64,000 nucleotides of DNA, from positions 7,936,001-8,000,000 of the forward strand of contig NC_045131.1 of assembly GCF_007655135.1 (NCBI RefSeq). The letters are read 5' to 3'. The translations under genes and the position numbers were made by a program. This document shows, in pieces, positions 12,770 through 24,530 of this stretch. The DNA comes from Punica granatum (lineage: Eukaryota > Streptophyta > Magnoliopsida > Myrtales > Lythraceae). The notes under the pieces are model-generated. The model did no database searches and had not been told where the DNA came from. It saw only the letters and a list, made by a program, of their open reading frames with translations. Positions within the stretch are counted from its first letter, which is position 1; each line of letters begins with the position of its first letter.

Positions 12770-13850
12770 TTTTTATAAGAACTATTTCAGTTTTTAACTA
12801 GCTCCAGTCCATCTCAATCCGGACGTGGATGCTTATGTACCATGCAATTATGTCTCGTTCCCGGTAAATTAATATCACTATTGGAAATCTTAATTACAAG
12901 CTAGAAAATCTAGTTAAATTGTCTCTAGAATATGATCGACCTTTTAATACGGTTCTCATATTGGTCAAGTGCATATATATGCATTGGATTTGTTCCACTC
13001 CAGCAAAGTAAATTTCAGTCTTCCTCGGATTGAGTCTCAGTCGAGACAACATATTCCTTTAGAACAATAAGGGTGATCACACAATTTTCCCGCTGCTGCT
13101 GCCGAATTAAGTAGCTTAGAGAGGACCTCAATAGTTATTACAAAAAATATTTGAGCCCTTTGAAGTAGCAATGTAGACTTCCATTCAATGAAATAGAGAA
13201 ATTAGGGCCACTAATGCAAGTAAGAATCCATTGTGTAAACCTCCCCGGAATCAGCTTGAAAATATATATTGCTCCGTTTGTTTTCAGGATCTGATTTTAA
13301 GATTTTAACTCTATTCTCTACACAATAAAAATCAATTCTTCAAAGTTAAAAAGGCGAGCCCCATACATAAATCTACATACAATTCTATTATACTCAATTC
13401 AATTTTTAATATTAAATTTTCATAACTATTCATTACTTTTTCACATTCTTTTCTCATAATTCAATACCACAATCATTACAATCTAATTAAAATCAAAATT
13501 CAACTCTTAAACCAAACTCAACTTTAAAACGCCTTCATGATTTCAGCTTTAATGGAGCACCTTGGACTCATCCCAAGCCTCTTGTACCCCTCCACCAACT
13601 CATGAGCCACAAGTATAGGAATTGAGGCTGGAAGATCTTGAGTCTATTAGATAGTATCTTAGTTATGCACTTATATGTAATGTTGCAACAGGATATTGGC
13701 CAAAATTCCATCATTTTGGAGGGATTCTGAACTATTGGCATCAATTAATTTTCATTTTCTTTCTTCTTCTTCTTTTTTTCCTTTTTTCTTTTTGATTCCA
13801 ATAACATATTCTAAAATTTATTTCGAGTTGCAGCATTATTCATTTTGTTC
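12770..13850. other. Gene-free stretch with an AT-rich MITE
   Basis: No coding exon is recognised before the aspartic protease remnant at 13852. The subregion 13272-13540 (gctccgtttg at the left, ttaaaccaaactcaac at the right) matches an AT-rich element family. Other copies are near 20480-20750 and, inverted, 60320-60640. Confidence 0.45.
13272..13540. mobile_element. AT-rich MITE, family member 1
   Basis: It shares ordered landmarks with 20480-20750: acaataaaaat, ttcaatttttaat, aactattc-ttact, aatcattacaa and aattaaaatcaaaattca. The reverse complement of 60320-60640 shows the same order. It is short, non-coding and AT-rich, with ends resembling GCTCCGTTTGG, which fits a hAT- or Tourist-like MITE. 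Target duplications were not resolved. Confidence 0.5.
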
Positions 13851-13851
13851 C

Positions 13852-14305
13852 TTTAGATTCAAATTGTACAGTGTGTCCATCATCTTCCCCATGGTGAGCT
13901 TTGACTTTGCCAGTGGGGTGTCGATAAATTTGACCCGAAGGAGTATCTCTTGCCAGGGCCGTACTTTGTAAGTGTTAAGACTTCTCCTGCTCTTGTTAGT
14001 TATTAAGCGAGATAGGGAAACGTGATTTTTTACTTACTCTAGCTATATGGCTCAGTTCACAGACTTCGCATTCCCTGCGCTGCCTGGGCTTCCCGAAGAG
14101 CAATACTATTATCATGGTTTCGGGAGGTATGAAATAAATCGAGTTATATATACCCTATCTTTCCTTGCATAAGTGTACTTTTAGGGAAATCTTGATCGTT
14201 TTCTTTGGGTGTTGCTGATTTAGTACAGAAAAATAAGATCACCGTCTTTGATCTTGCGAGCCAGCGGATAGGATGGTTGGCATATGATTGTAAATACCTT
14301 TAGAA
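13852..14305 (+). pseudogene. C-terminal exons of an A1-family aspartic protease
   Basis: Three exon-like pieces read as the C-terminal half of a plant pepsin-type protease of the Asp36/ASPR kind. Piece 1, about 13855-13968, reads YSVSIIFPMVSFDFASGVS and then PKEYLLPGPYFV after a one-base frame slip; it ends at a GTAAGT donor. Piece 2, about 14070-14127, reads LRCLGFPKSNTIIMVSG. Piece 3, about 14224-14300, reads [20 protein letters not shown], matching the family's FDL..QRIGW C-terminal signature, and then hits a stop. No N-terminal half with the first catalytic Asp-Thr-Gly lies upstream. It is a remnant; earlier exons of the same family lie downstream in a tandem repeat. Confidence 0.6.
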
Positions 14306-15371
14306 GAATACCTTTAGAAGAATCAATCGATACTTATAATTAATTGTTTGAATGCCTGAATAATGAACTAAAGGTGTTTCTGTTTTCCGTCAGGTTTCTT
14401 ACCAGTGAATTTCTCGACCATCCCAATTACCAGAGGGGGATGCAGTACAGGGAGAGGATCGGGCAGCCTATTCATTGTCTAATGTTTATTATGTTATATT
14501 AGTTTACTGGTTGTAGCAATTGGATGTCTGAGCTGATCATTATTAGTATCATTGTAGTTTTTTCTTTTTTCTTTTTTGTGGATTTTGAGTCTGTTTAAGC
14601 GATTAATTTGGAAACAATTTCGTTGAGTTTGGTTTCGGAGTTCCTGAGATTTCGGACAGATTATAGATTGAAATAGCAGTTCTGCCTTATATAATAAATG
14701 AAACACTATTAATAGTGTGTATAATACGACAATAGTAACAAATATGTATATCATCATTTAATAATGATAATATAACAGTGTGTATAATACCATAATAATG
14801 TGATGTATATCACATATATGTACATACATATTTGTAAATATGTGGCCACATACTATAATTTTATAAATAATTATTTTAAAATCTATATTTATTGAGTTGG
14901 TTAATATATTTAATAAATGTACAAGCCCATAGTAAGCCCGCGGGCCACATACTAAGTATTGTAGCGGCAATTAAAAGCTTGTAACTCGGTATTGATTGAG
15001 TATACATTGATAATTATTATGTAAATATTTATATCGTAAAGTCATTCACATTATATATTCCGTTCTTTGTTAATGAGCAAATTTTAGTTATTTATGGTCC
15101 ATGATAGTAAAAAGATCAATTATTGTTGAGTTGTTAATGACTTACATGCATATATATTTTCCATAGCAGTCAACTAGCATTCATTTGGACTATAAGAGGG
15201 AATTTTACCATCGCCGGAGATGCCATCTTCTTCATTTTTTTAAAAATTATAATACATTATTACATATTTCGTTTCGTAATGAATTTATTATTTTAGATAA
15301 TCTATTCATTTCTACGACCCATAATTAATATTATGTTATTTGCTTTGAACGGGTCAAACCAATGTTCATTC

Positions 15372-15820
15372 ATCCCCGCAAGCTCCTCGATGGCGCAACC
15401 TATCAAGTGTTCAGACTGAATGTGCGGTTCTGACTATGTGTGTGGCCCTCATCACCGATGCAGCTTTGCGATCCAATATGACAGTATTACTGGGTCGCAA
15501 GCTACATCTTGAGAGACATATTATTCTTTGATATGATCTCGGGACAGGGGTCTCGGTTCCCAAATTGTTTTACCCCAGTCCTCTTTGGATAATTATTCCA
15601 TTTTTATTTTTAAAAAATTATTATTATTCATTTTTTTTCAATTAACTTTTCTTATAAGAATCACATCATTACTACTACTATTACTACTGCTACTACAACA
15701 ACAACAAAGTAAGCTTTTCATGTTTATTAATGATATTTTGTTATAACAGATGCGTTGATCGTCAGTCCGGCTTATTTTCGCCGAACGAAATTATGGGGAT
15801 GGGGCCGAGACCCAATTCTA
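15372..15820 (+). pseudogene. Aspartic protease exon pair, tandem unit 1
   Basis: Exon 1 piece, about 15372-15600, reads PASSSMAQPIKCSD, a stop, then MCGSDYVCGPHHRCSFAIQ. After a frameshift it continues RDILFFDMISGQGS. This matches the CSD...C..C.Y...Y.DGS...G..V.D segment of A1 proteases. Exon 2 piece, about 15748-15817, reads CVDRQSGLFSPNEIMGMG, matching the GC...Q.G......G..GLG segment. An in-frame stop and a frameshift show that it is dead. It lies inside the 1.13-kb tandem unit. Confidence 0.6.
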
Positions 15821-16494
15821 TAATAAATGAAACGCTATTAATAATGTGTATAATACGATAATAGAAACAAATATGTAAATCATCATTTAATAATGATACT
15901 ATAATAGTGTGTATAATACCATAATAATTTGATGTACATCACATATATGTATATACATATTTGTAAATATGTGGCCAGCCGCATACTATAATTCTATAAA
16001 TAATTATTTTAAAATCTATTTTATTGAGTTGGTTAATATATTTAATAAATGTATGAGCCCAGAGTAGGCCTACATGCCACATAATAAGTATTGCAGCGGC
16101 AATTAAAAGCTTGTGACTCTGTAATGGTTGAGTATATATTGATAATAATTATGTAAATATTTATCTCGTAAAGTCATTCACATTATATATTTCCGTTCTT
16201 TGTTAATGAGCAAGTTTTAGTTATTTATGGTCTAAGATAGTAAAAAGATCAACTATTGTTGAGTTGTTAATGACTGACATGCATATATATTTTCTATAGC
16301 AGTCAGCTAGCATTCATTTGGACTATAAAAGGGAATTTTACAATCACCAGAGATGCCATCTTCTCCTTTTAAAAAAAAATTATAATGCATTATTACATAT
16401 TCTGTTTCGTAATGAATTTATTATTTTAGATAATTTCTTCATTTCTACGATCCATAATTAATATTATGTTCTTTCCTTTGAATAGGTCAACCAA

Positions 16495-16945
16495 CGCTCA
16501 TTCACCCCCGCGAGCTCCGCAACAGTACAACCCATCACGTGTTCAGACCGCGTATGCAGTACTGACTATATGTGTGGCGTGGCGATCATCACCGATGCAG
16601 CTTTGCGATCCAGTATGACAATATGACTGGGGGGGTCGCAAGCTACATCGTAAGAGACATCTTATTCTTTGATATGATCTCGGGACATGGGTCTCAGTTC
16701 CCAAACCATTCTACCCCATTCTCTTTGGGTAATTATTCCATTTTTACTTTTTAAGAATTATTATTATTCCTTTTCTTTCCAATTAGTTTTTCTTGTAAGA
16801 ATCATCATCATCATTATTATCACCACTACTACAAATTAAGCTTTCATGTTTATTAATGATATTTTGTTATAACCGGTGCGTTGATCACCAGTCCGACTTA
16901 TTTTCGTCGGATGGAATTACGGCGATGGGGCTGGGACCCGATTCT
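16495..16945 (+). pseudogene. Aspartic protease exon pair, tandem unit 2
   Basis: Second version of the exon pair. It reads TPASSATVQPITCSDRVC, then STDYMCG, then shifts frame into GDHHRCSFAIQYDNMTGGVA and IVRDILFFDMISG, without the internal stop seen in unit 1. The second exon, about 16872-16943, reads CVDHQSDLFSSDGITAMG. The two units carry different lesions, so some decay followed the duplication. Both lie in the part of the fold between the two catalytic aspartates. Confidence 0.6.
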
Positions 16946-17025
16946 ATAATAAATGAAACACTACTAATAGTGTGTATAATACGACAATAGTAACAAATAT
17001 GTATGTCATCATTTAATAACGATAC

Positions 17026-18572
17026 TTGTCCAACGTCAAATGTATTGATGTGCCATGGGCAAAGCCGAGGGTCACCGTCAGGAAGATCGTGGAAAAACCG
17101 TGACAGTTTGAATTAAAAGGAATAAAAAGAAAAAAAAATGAATAGTAGAAGAAAAATTTCATCAGATATCAATATTAGCTATAAATAATGATATAATATG
17201 ATTCTTAGTAAATGATTAGTCTGAGTAGACAACTAACCTCCCGATCCCATATATATTAAAGCACTTCAATCCCGGGTAATTTTGAGGAGGTGCAGCATTC
17301 GAAACTGCTGCAACGATCTACAAGTAGAATTGCAAATTAATTAAAAACAAGAGAGAGAATATTATACAGACAGTTAAGTACGATAAACTTGGAATGGAAT
17401 GTAGAAAAAGGGGGCCACATTTCAAATACTCTTTAGAACTACGGGTTTTGTTGGGCTCTTTAAACCCGACGGTGTGCAATTCACTAGTTTGGTAACATAT
17501 TTGGGAGCCCAGAATTCGAAAATCTGAATCCGGCCCAAATTCAGATATATGTGCATATGGCCCTAAAAATTATTATAAACCGAAATGAAGGATTCTGGTC
17601 TTAAAATAGATGAATTACTTACCGATCCAATCAATGGGTCGAGCACCTTGCGTGTGGGATACATCAGGCTCGATAACAAAATGGTTGGCCTCGCGCGAGG
17701 CCCGTAAACTTAGCCATGGGGGTCGCCAGCCCTAGACTGAGCGAACCCAGGGCTCGAGGGACTTGAATTACTAAATAGAAAATGCATTGTGTTTCCGAGT
17801 CCTGAATGGCTCATAATAGCCACTGGTTCGTCAGAGCTCTGATCACCAAGGAGGAAGACAAACAATCTTTTTCCTTTTTTTCTTAATTCTAAGTTTTTAT
17901 ATTTTTAATAAATATTATTTTTAATAAGCACCATTTAATATTTTTTGGACGAAATTTAATATTGTATGGAAGACTTTATATTTAATACATTGTAATAGTC
18001 GTCGGACATGGGTATTTTGTTCTTTGTATAATAAGGGTAATTTTGTACTTTTGCCTTAATCATCTGTACCGATTTCCTCACATGAAATTTTATAATTATA
18101 ACTCTCAAGTCCACTGTTACATCCTACCAACACAATTAAACTTATATGTAATCATAATTCTATTACATACTAATTCTTATTACGTACTTATTCCTTTATG
18201 ACTAATTCCATTACATTGAGCCAAACGCAGCGTTAGTGATCTTGGATTACAATCATGGGCACATCTTATATTTGTAAAAATAAATCTTATATTATATTGT
18301 TAGGTATATTCTCCGTAATCTAGTATATTTACCAAACACAATTATCTTACTTTTCAAACTTTGACTCATAAAATGATTCTTTTTTATTTTTGGTAATGCC
18401 ACATCTCTATAATCTAACAACGTCCGAAGCAAAAGATCAAGGGAGTTTAAGGTTCGTACTTGTGTTGTATTTGAGAGTATCATGACTGACCTAATAAACT
18501 AATTGTTTCAACTTAATGCTTTATATCCTAATAAGGAAATCCCTGCACTTATTATATATATATATATATATA
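17026..18572. other. Gene-free region
   Basis: No exon is supported. A GC-richer island at about 17635-17800 reads through several frames without a recognisable protein. The segment 18110-18240 resembles the end of the AT-rich MITE family, and a TA microsatellite occupies about 18550-18571. Confidence 0.4.
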
Positions 18573-19046
18573 CCAGTCTGGCTATCCATGCAATGCATGA
18601 AAAATTAATAAATAAAATCAAGCACAATATATATATATATAAGATAAAAAAATTTATTACTTACTTCATAGTTAAATTTTGTTGCAATATAAATGCAGTC
18701 GTTATAAAGTATCAGGAAATTTTGACAATTTAAAATCGTTATTAAAAATACATTATGTATTATTCGATCGACCCTTATTATGCTATTATACTAATTCATC
18801 TTATTCATAATATTGTTGGCTTATTCAAGCTCCACAAATAATAATCCCTATTTAAATACTTTATAAATCGGCCTATAAGATTGAATTAAGAATAATTATA
18901 CTATATTATATTATATTATATTATTACCAACTTCATGGTTAAGTATTGTCTATATTTACGTTAATTAAAAATAAAAGAGAAACTCGATAATATGAAAAAT
19001 GAACGTACTCTCCGTGAGAACTTCAAAAATGCTTCCGGTTTATAGA
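18573..19046 (-). mobile_element. Helitron-like non-autonomous element, copy B (inverted)
   Basis: Read on the minus strand, this 474-bp segment begins TCTATAAACCGGAAGC, passes through ggagagtacgttc and tataaagtatttaaa, and ends CTGG followed by T. It is collinear with copy A at 12057-12769 but about 240 bp shorter. The two copies face opposite ways on either side of the aspartic protease remnants. Confidence 0.6.
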
Positions 19047-20479
19047 TATAGATATAGAAATAGATATATAAATAGATATAGATATAAATATAATACGTAC
19101 TAAATTACCTATAAGAATCATGTTTTTATGTAGTTTTGGATTTTAGATTATTGTTTATATCAGTCACTCGAGATTATACAATACTTATTGAAAAAAAATA
19201 TACAGTACTTATTAAAAAAATCGAGATTATACAGTAATTGTAAAACATTTATATATATAAGTAAAATTGACTCCCACAAATATTTAATAGGGTTATAGTT
19301 AATAGGTTTAGAATTGTCAATTTGCTTCATCTATTTATAATAGGTTTATCTTTTTTATATAAATGACAATGCATAATTTCATAAATATAACAAATTTAGA
19401 TTAATATTGTTCAAATTGTCAACATAATAATTCATTAACTAAATGACTTTAAAAACAAGTTTGGTTTACAAAAATATGAATAAATTATTAATTAGAAATG
19501 TTGTTGTTAAAATGTGATCAATAATTCACAAAAAATAGTATCATGTATATGATAATGAATCCGTACAAAGCACTAGATAGAATACTCGTTATCACCGTAT
19601 TGATGAATATCTCTTGCCTCTTGATGTAAATGCCCAAACATGATATCAACTTATCCAAAACGTGGATTATGCATCAACAAATTTTTTTTTCTTTTTTCTT
19701 TACTAGTTTGCATTAGTGACAGCACTGCCACGCAAACTGCAATTAGGGCAAGTTCAGTTCCGATGCGCGATTATGGAAACCAGGCCGGAGCATTTGGGCT
19801 TCATATGAGAATCTAAAAGTTGACCTCGACTATTTCCTTAAGGGCGCCAATATCATGCTTGGGCTCTTCATGTTGATTTGTGGGATGAACTAGAGCACAT
19901 GGTCTCTTTCATTAGCTCAATTCCGTTGAGCTTTTCAACTTCTTTTATTCGAAATTCGACACAGCCATACTACCGGAGCGATCATACACCATTGCGACCC
20001 GTGTGAAGTGACCAGCTTGAAATTCCACAAATTTACCAAAAAGTTCCACAAATTGGAATGAAAGGTTAGCAAAGCAGAAAGCACGATGATTTCACTCTTC
20101 CTCACCAGTTCCACTCTCTTTTTTTCTTGGCTGAACCACTATTTCCACTCTCATAAACAACAGTTAGGCATCGTTTTTCTTATTATCCAAGTAATCAACT
20201 TTTAGAACATCTAATCAAACCTTATCCGGGCGGTGCGACGATGATTAAGGTCATTATCAGCAGAAGCAGCCATGATGCCTCGAACCACATGTTATTGCCA
20301 CAAAACAATTGCTTATGCAAACATCCAAAACTAGGAAAACGTCTTGACCACGGGAGCAATAAAATCTCGATCAAGAAAACAATAAGATCAAAACTTGTAA
20401 ATGCAGGCAAATTCAACATCCAACGTGAATTCTTCCATTTGGAAAAGGTTTGGAAGAAAATAAAATGAAATTACAAGAA

Positions 20480-20750
20480 AAAAATAAAACCCATTTGATT
20501 TTGTAATTTAATTTTAAAATTTTATCCCTACCTTTAACGCTACTCACTGTACAATAAAAATTAACAATATAATTATTACATTTTCATTTTTATTTAATTT
20601 TTTTAATCATTCAATTTAATTTTTAATAATAAATTTTTTCAACTATTCGTTACTTTCTCGTACTTTTTTTTCATAATTTAACGTCACAATCATTACAAAC
20701 CAATTAAAATCAAAATTCACCTTTAAGTCACCTAAAAATTCAAACGCAAT
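20480..20750. mobile_element. AT-rich MITE, family member 2
   Basis: Collinear with 13272-13540 through acaataaaaat, ttcaatttaatttttaat, aactattcgttac, acaatcattaca and aattaaaatcaaaattcacc. Non-coding. The outer limits are approximate. Confidence 0.5.
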
Positions 20751-20899
20751 ATAAAGGTTTTGATTCAAATATCTGCAAGAAAACCTTTGCTCTCCGTTAT
20801 CACTTTCTTCGTTTTCCATATATATCGAGCATGTTTTCACCGCTTTCTGAAGTTTTCTCGTCCTACGATGAAACAGGAACTTATTCTCAAGATTTTCTG

Positions 20900-21425
20900 G
20901 AAAACTGGCCATAGTCTTGGCCCCGAGAGGAAAAGCAGAAAAAAGTGAAAACACATTCCCGCCGGAACCGGCAATTAATGAAAATGACTCCCTCTCCCAC
21001 CGCCTTAATCGGAAAGAACTGGGGAGGTGGCCGGCGACCTCTTCGATCAGCATGAAAACGCGCCGATCAAGAGATGCCGATCATCAAAAAGACAAAATCA
21101 TGAGAAAGCGAGACAAACAACAGAAGATAAAAGAAGGAGAGAAATTTCCTCAGGCGTCCGGGCAACAGCGAAGAAGCGGACGCTCTCCGCGTTGCTGATC
21201 CAGACGACCTGAGACTCGATGTCGCTTCATGGTTACGAACCGATCGGGCACTGACTGCAGGTCCCGGCGGCAAGACAGATGAAGCTGCGGAGAGCTGGCG
21301 GATCGCCGCAGCAGCTCAGAATCTCGAACTGAAGAAGAAATCCCAAATGCGCTGCAAACAATGTGAATAGAGAGGAGGGCTCGAAGATTCTGAGGAAGGT
21401 TAGAGAGAGAGAGAGAGAGCTTCAT
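20900..21425 (-). other. CT-rich, moderately GC-rich island that could be a 5' leader of an unidentified transcript
   Basis: Read on the minus strand, 21425-21400 is a CTCT-rich tract typical of plant leaders. It is followed by several short open frames (starts at 21425, 21233 and 21053) and pyrimidine-rich intron-like DNA. No translation resembles a family I know, and the DNA below 20750 is a MITE. It may be the first exon of a lost gene or a non-coding transcript. Confidence 0.2.
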
Positions 21426-22218
21426 TAATGGCGTTGAATTTGGAATTCCGCCGGAAAGAAGAAAGAATCTCTATTCCGATTGGGACAGTCGGACCAATGG
21501 AAGGGGAGGACGTGGCGGGATTCGATTTCCTCGTACAGCCAGATATTTTATGGTGCATGCCATGGCGATGAAGCCACGACGTATCCACGTCCCGTCTAGA
21601 TCAATCATCTCTCTTTTGTAGATCAAATGTTTAATTACCACAAAAAAAAAACTAATCTTTAATTTCCTATATCTATATGCATAGTATAATAAAATATAAA
21701 TCTTAATAATTAATTAAAAAATACGGATGATCTCAGGATCAAAATTGCAAACTCATAGTAGAGACGTGTCATACTCATTACGCTACACTCTTTTGCTCTA
21801 ATTTTTTTTTTTTAAATCCTATCTTATACTATTATATAAAAGTCAATAATTCTATTTGTGCACGCCGGCATTTAGGCTTTCCATTGGAAAGGAGGCTGGT
21901 GGCCACCGGCGGCCAGCACCCCCTTGCCGAGGTTGTCGAAGACCGTGTTCAAGACTAGGTTTTCGGTCCATCTAAACACAGGCGCAAATCTTCCACTATC
22001 CTATGTAATTTCTACGTATATCATCGTGATTATATCGGTTCTAGTTTTTTGAATTAATGGCAATTCCATTATCTTGCTGCTTACAAGAATAAAAATACAA
22101 AATTGCATAAAATCAACTTTACCACCGTAAGTTGATGAAAGCGGGAAATCAATCGTTGAGCTATTCAAACTTGCAATTTTCGGGTACCATCCTCATTTCG
22201 GCTTGGCCCTCCTCATCG

Positions 22219-24530
22219 CTACAAGTGAGCATAGAATATTTGATTCCACGTATCCGGGATGCCCGGCAAGCACCAGTGGATGCAGTCCGCGTGGTGCAGT
22301 GGATCCGCCTTCTGCTCTTCGGTTAACACTTGGCCGCCCGTTTCCGTGTAAACCGATGTGTGGGCGTCGATTCTGTACTCGGATAGCTGAGTGATGTTGA
22401 GGACTGTGACGGGGACCTTCATCTTCCCAATCACGGTTGAGACTACATTCATTACGCGCATATCTGAACCGGTTCCCCAGTGATTCTTCTTCATCACCGG
22501 CTTCGTCTCATTGAAGCATTTGATCCCGTCCTTGTGACCCCAATCCGCACTCCTGCATATATTCAATACACACACATATATATATCGGTTACAACTGTAT
22601 TCTTGCTCGACAAATGCAATGAATAGTATTGATTTCAAAGATATTTCGGTTATTTAGTCGGAACATTATCATTTACTACACTATGAAAACGAAAGGGAAT
22701 GTAATGATATGGATAATGAAGTTTAGAGATATGATTCGACCTCATATGGGTGGGTGACATTGTCGTGAAGAAGACCCGAGTCCTGTTGGGATTGATGTTC
22801 GAGTCGACCCAGTTGGCCCATGTCTTCAATCCAAGTCTGTAGGCCACGGGCAAGTCCAACGGTTCGTACCCTTCTTCTCCATTTGCAAATGATCCCCATC
22901 TACATGCCAGTATAAATATACAAGCAGAAGCTAATGAGTTAACAAAATCAGATCATAACAGTGCAATGACACTCACTCCACCTCATCCCTAGATCACGAG
23001 ATTTTGGGTTTTATTCCTAGCTATCCCGGGATTACCAACTACAGTATCGAGGGCCGGATTGAGAGACGGATGAAAGTTCAAGAGGCTAAAGTACAATTAT
23101 AACAAGAAGAAAAACAGGCAAGATTGAGAAAAAGATGAGCGACAGGGGAGATTACAGTGAGTTGATCCGGAGCCCACTCATCCACCAAACGTAGGTGTTG
23201 AATAAGAGGATGTCCACCCCGGTCCAGTGCCTGGCATGCTTCACCACGGAATCCACCTTCAGTATTCTCTTCCTTGGATCCGCTATGACGTGGATATCCG
23301 AGTTCGACTCCACCAGGAATGGCGCCCAATAGAATTCTACAGTCGCGTTGTACTCCTGGTCATATAAAATCCGAGACAGGGAAATGATCATTGGCAGCAA
23401 ACATCAGATCAGAATTGTAGACTTATTTACACGTTCACAGCATACATCAGGAACGATCGCTCTGATAAATCAGTTGAATCTCTATTATGATGTTTGCAAA
23501 GATGTTACCATAGCCCGGAAGACGGTGTGGACGCGCCCCCTTCTCAAGGACTTCTTGCCCGATGGTATGACTGTATCCACCATACACACGAAAGATTGCC
23601 ACTGCCCTCTTTGTAGCGAGTCCCCCACGAACATTAGCCTCTTACCTCGTAGTTTCTTCAGTGCTCTCTCAGGATTAAATCTGTGCATAGATTTCATGGA
23701 CATATGTCACATAAAGTCAATCGATCTTGTTATGTTGCAACCGTTATTGTGGTTTGAACTGCTCTCTTGATATGGTCAGAAGACGAGTGAATGTCTTACT
23801 TGGGAAGAACACAGTCATCAGGTTGCCACTCCCAGTGGCGGTAGTCCGTATCCAACTGCCCGTTTTCCACGCACGCGACTTGCCTGTCAAGGTACGGGCA
23901 AGTACTGTCGGCATACAGGGGCTCGAGCGAACGATTGAACACCCACTTCCCACTCGTGATGCTGCACTCCTCGGGATCAAACTCCAACCGGTCATCCACT
24001 TCTGAATTGTTCCGACTGTCTTCTCCATCCCTATCAACTTCATGTCCATATAAGAAAGAGATGTATATGTAAGTAATAGGCTGCTTACTGTAGTAGCTAG
24101 CTCCCGCACGTATGGTTGCATTGATAACCTTTCTAATCCGAAAAATTGATGTCACGAAATTACATTAAACCAAGGCAGTTGCACGAACGAACGGTTTATA
24201 CGATCAATGCATCTGCTACACACCATAGTTTGTAACTGGTTTAACAAATATATGAATGTGACAAGAAGTGCAAATATCGTGTGTGTGTGGCATACCAGCT
24301 TCGATGGGGGCAGGTGCTCTGGCAGAAGGACAGGACCGGAGCTTGAGGATGGAGGCGGAGCCTGAAAGTGGGCTCAGCCTCTCGGTGTAAACGAGCGCAA
24401 TGAAGGCGATTGTGAAGACCACGACGGTGACTACCGAGAGGGGCAGCTTTCCTCTGTACGACTTCATCATATTCATGGCCGCGGTGCCCGGAGGAAGATT
24501 GGGAGAAGACGCCGTGCTCATCGTCATCAT
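22219..24530 (-). CDS. TRICHOME BIREFRINGENCE-LIKE (TBL) xylan O-acetyltransferase
   Basis: Golgi type-II membrane enzyme that should transfer acetyl groups to cell-wall polysaccharide, most likely xylan given its clade resemblance. Exons (5' to 3') are 24296-24530, 23800-24037, 23509-23680, 23156-23355, 22741-22899 and 22219-22552. They give 1338 nt and 445 aa, a normal TBL length. A short cytosolic N terminus precedes a single membrane anchor (LPLSVVTVVVFTIAFIALVY, about residues 25-45). The PMR5N/TBL domain opens with CSITSGKWVFN. The catalytic GDS motif is at residues 177-179 (LMFVGDSLQRGQW). The DxxH motif is at D424/H427 (DCIHWCLPGIPDTW). The start chosen is the first ATG of MMTMST; a start two or three codons later is possible. 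All introns are GT-AG. The sequence resembles TBL28-35 members most, but I do not assign a number. Confidence 0.93.

Larger units (their letters stand above)
14690..17025 (+). repeat. 1.13-kb tandem repeat array, about 2.1 copies
   Basis: Each unit starts tataataaatgaaac. Starts are at 14690, 15819 and 16945, so the periods are 1129 and 1126 bp. The third unit stops after about 80 bases, near 17025. The units stay similar along their whole length, including the segments around gtgtgtataata, acatgcatatatattttc and gatatgatctcgggaca. Each full unit carries two degenerate exons of an aspartic protease. Such an array fits unequal crossing-over or replication slippage on an already decaying gene. 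Confidence 0.9.
19047..22218. other. Gene-poor region with an AT-rich MITE and a leader-like island
   Basis: 19047-20480 is AT-rich with no supported exon. 20480-20750 is an AT-rich MITE copy. 20900-21425 is a GC-richer island described separately. 21600-22218 shows nothing beyond the presumed 3' UTR of the TBL gene, which ends at 22219. Confidence 0.4.
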
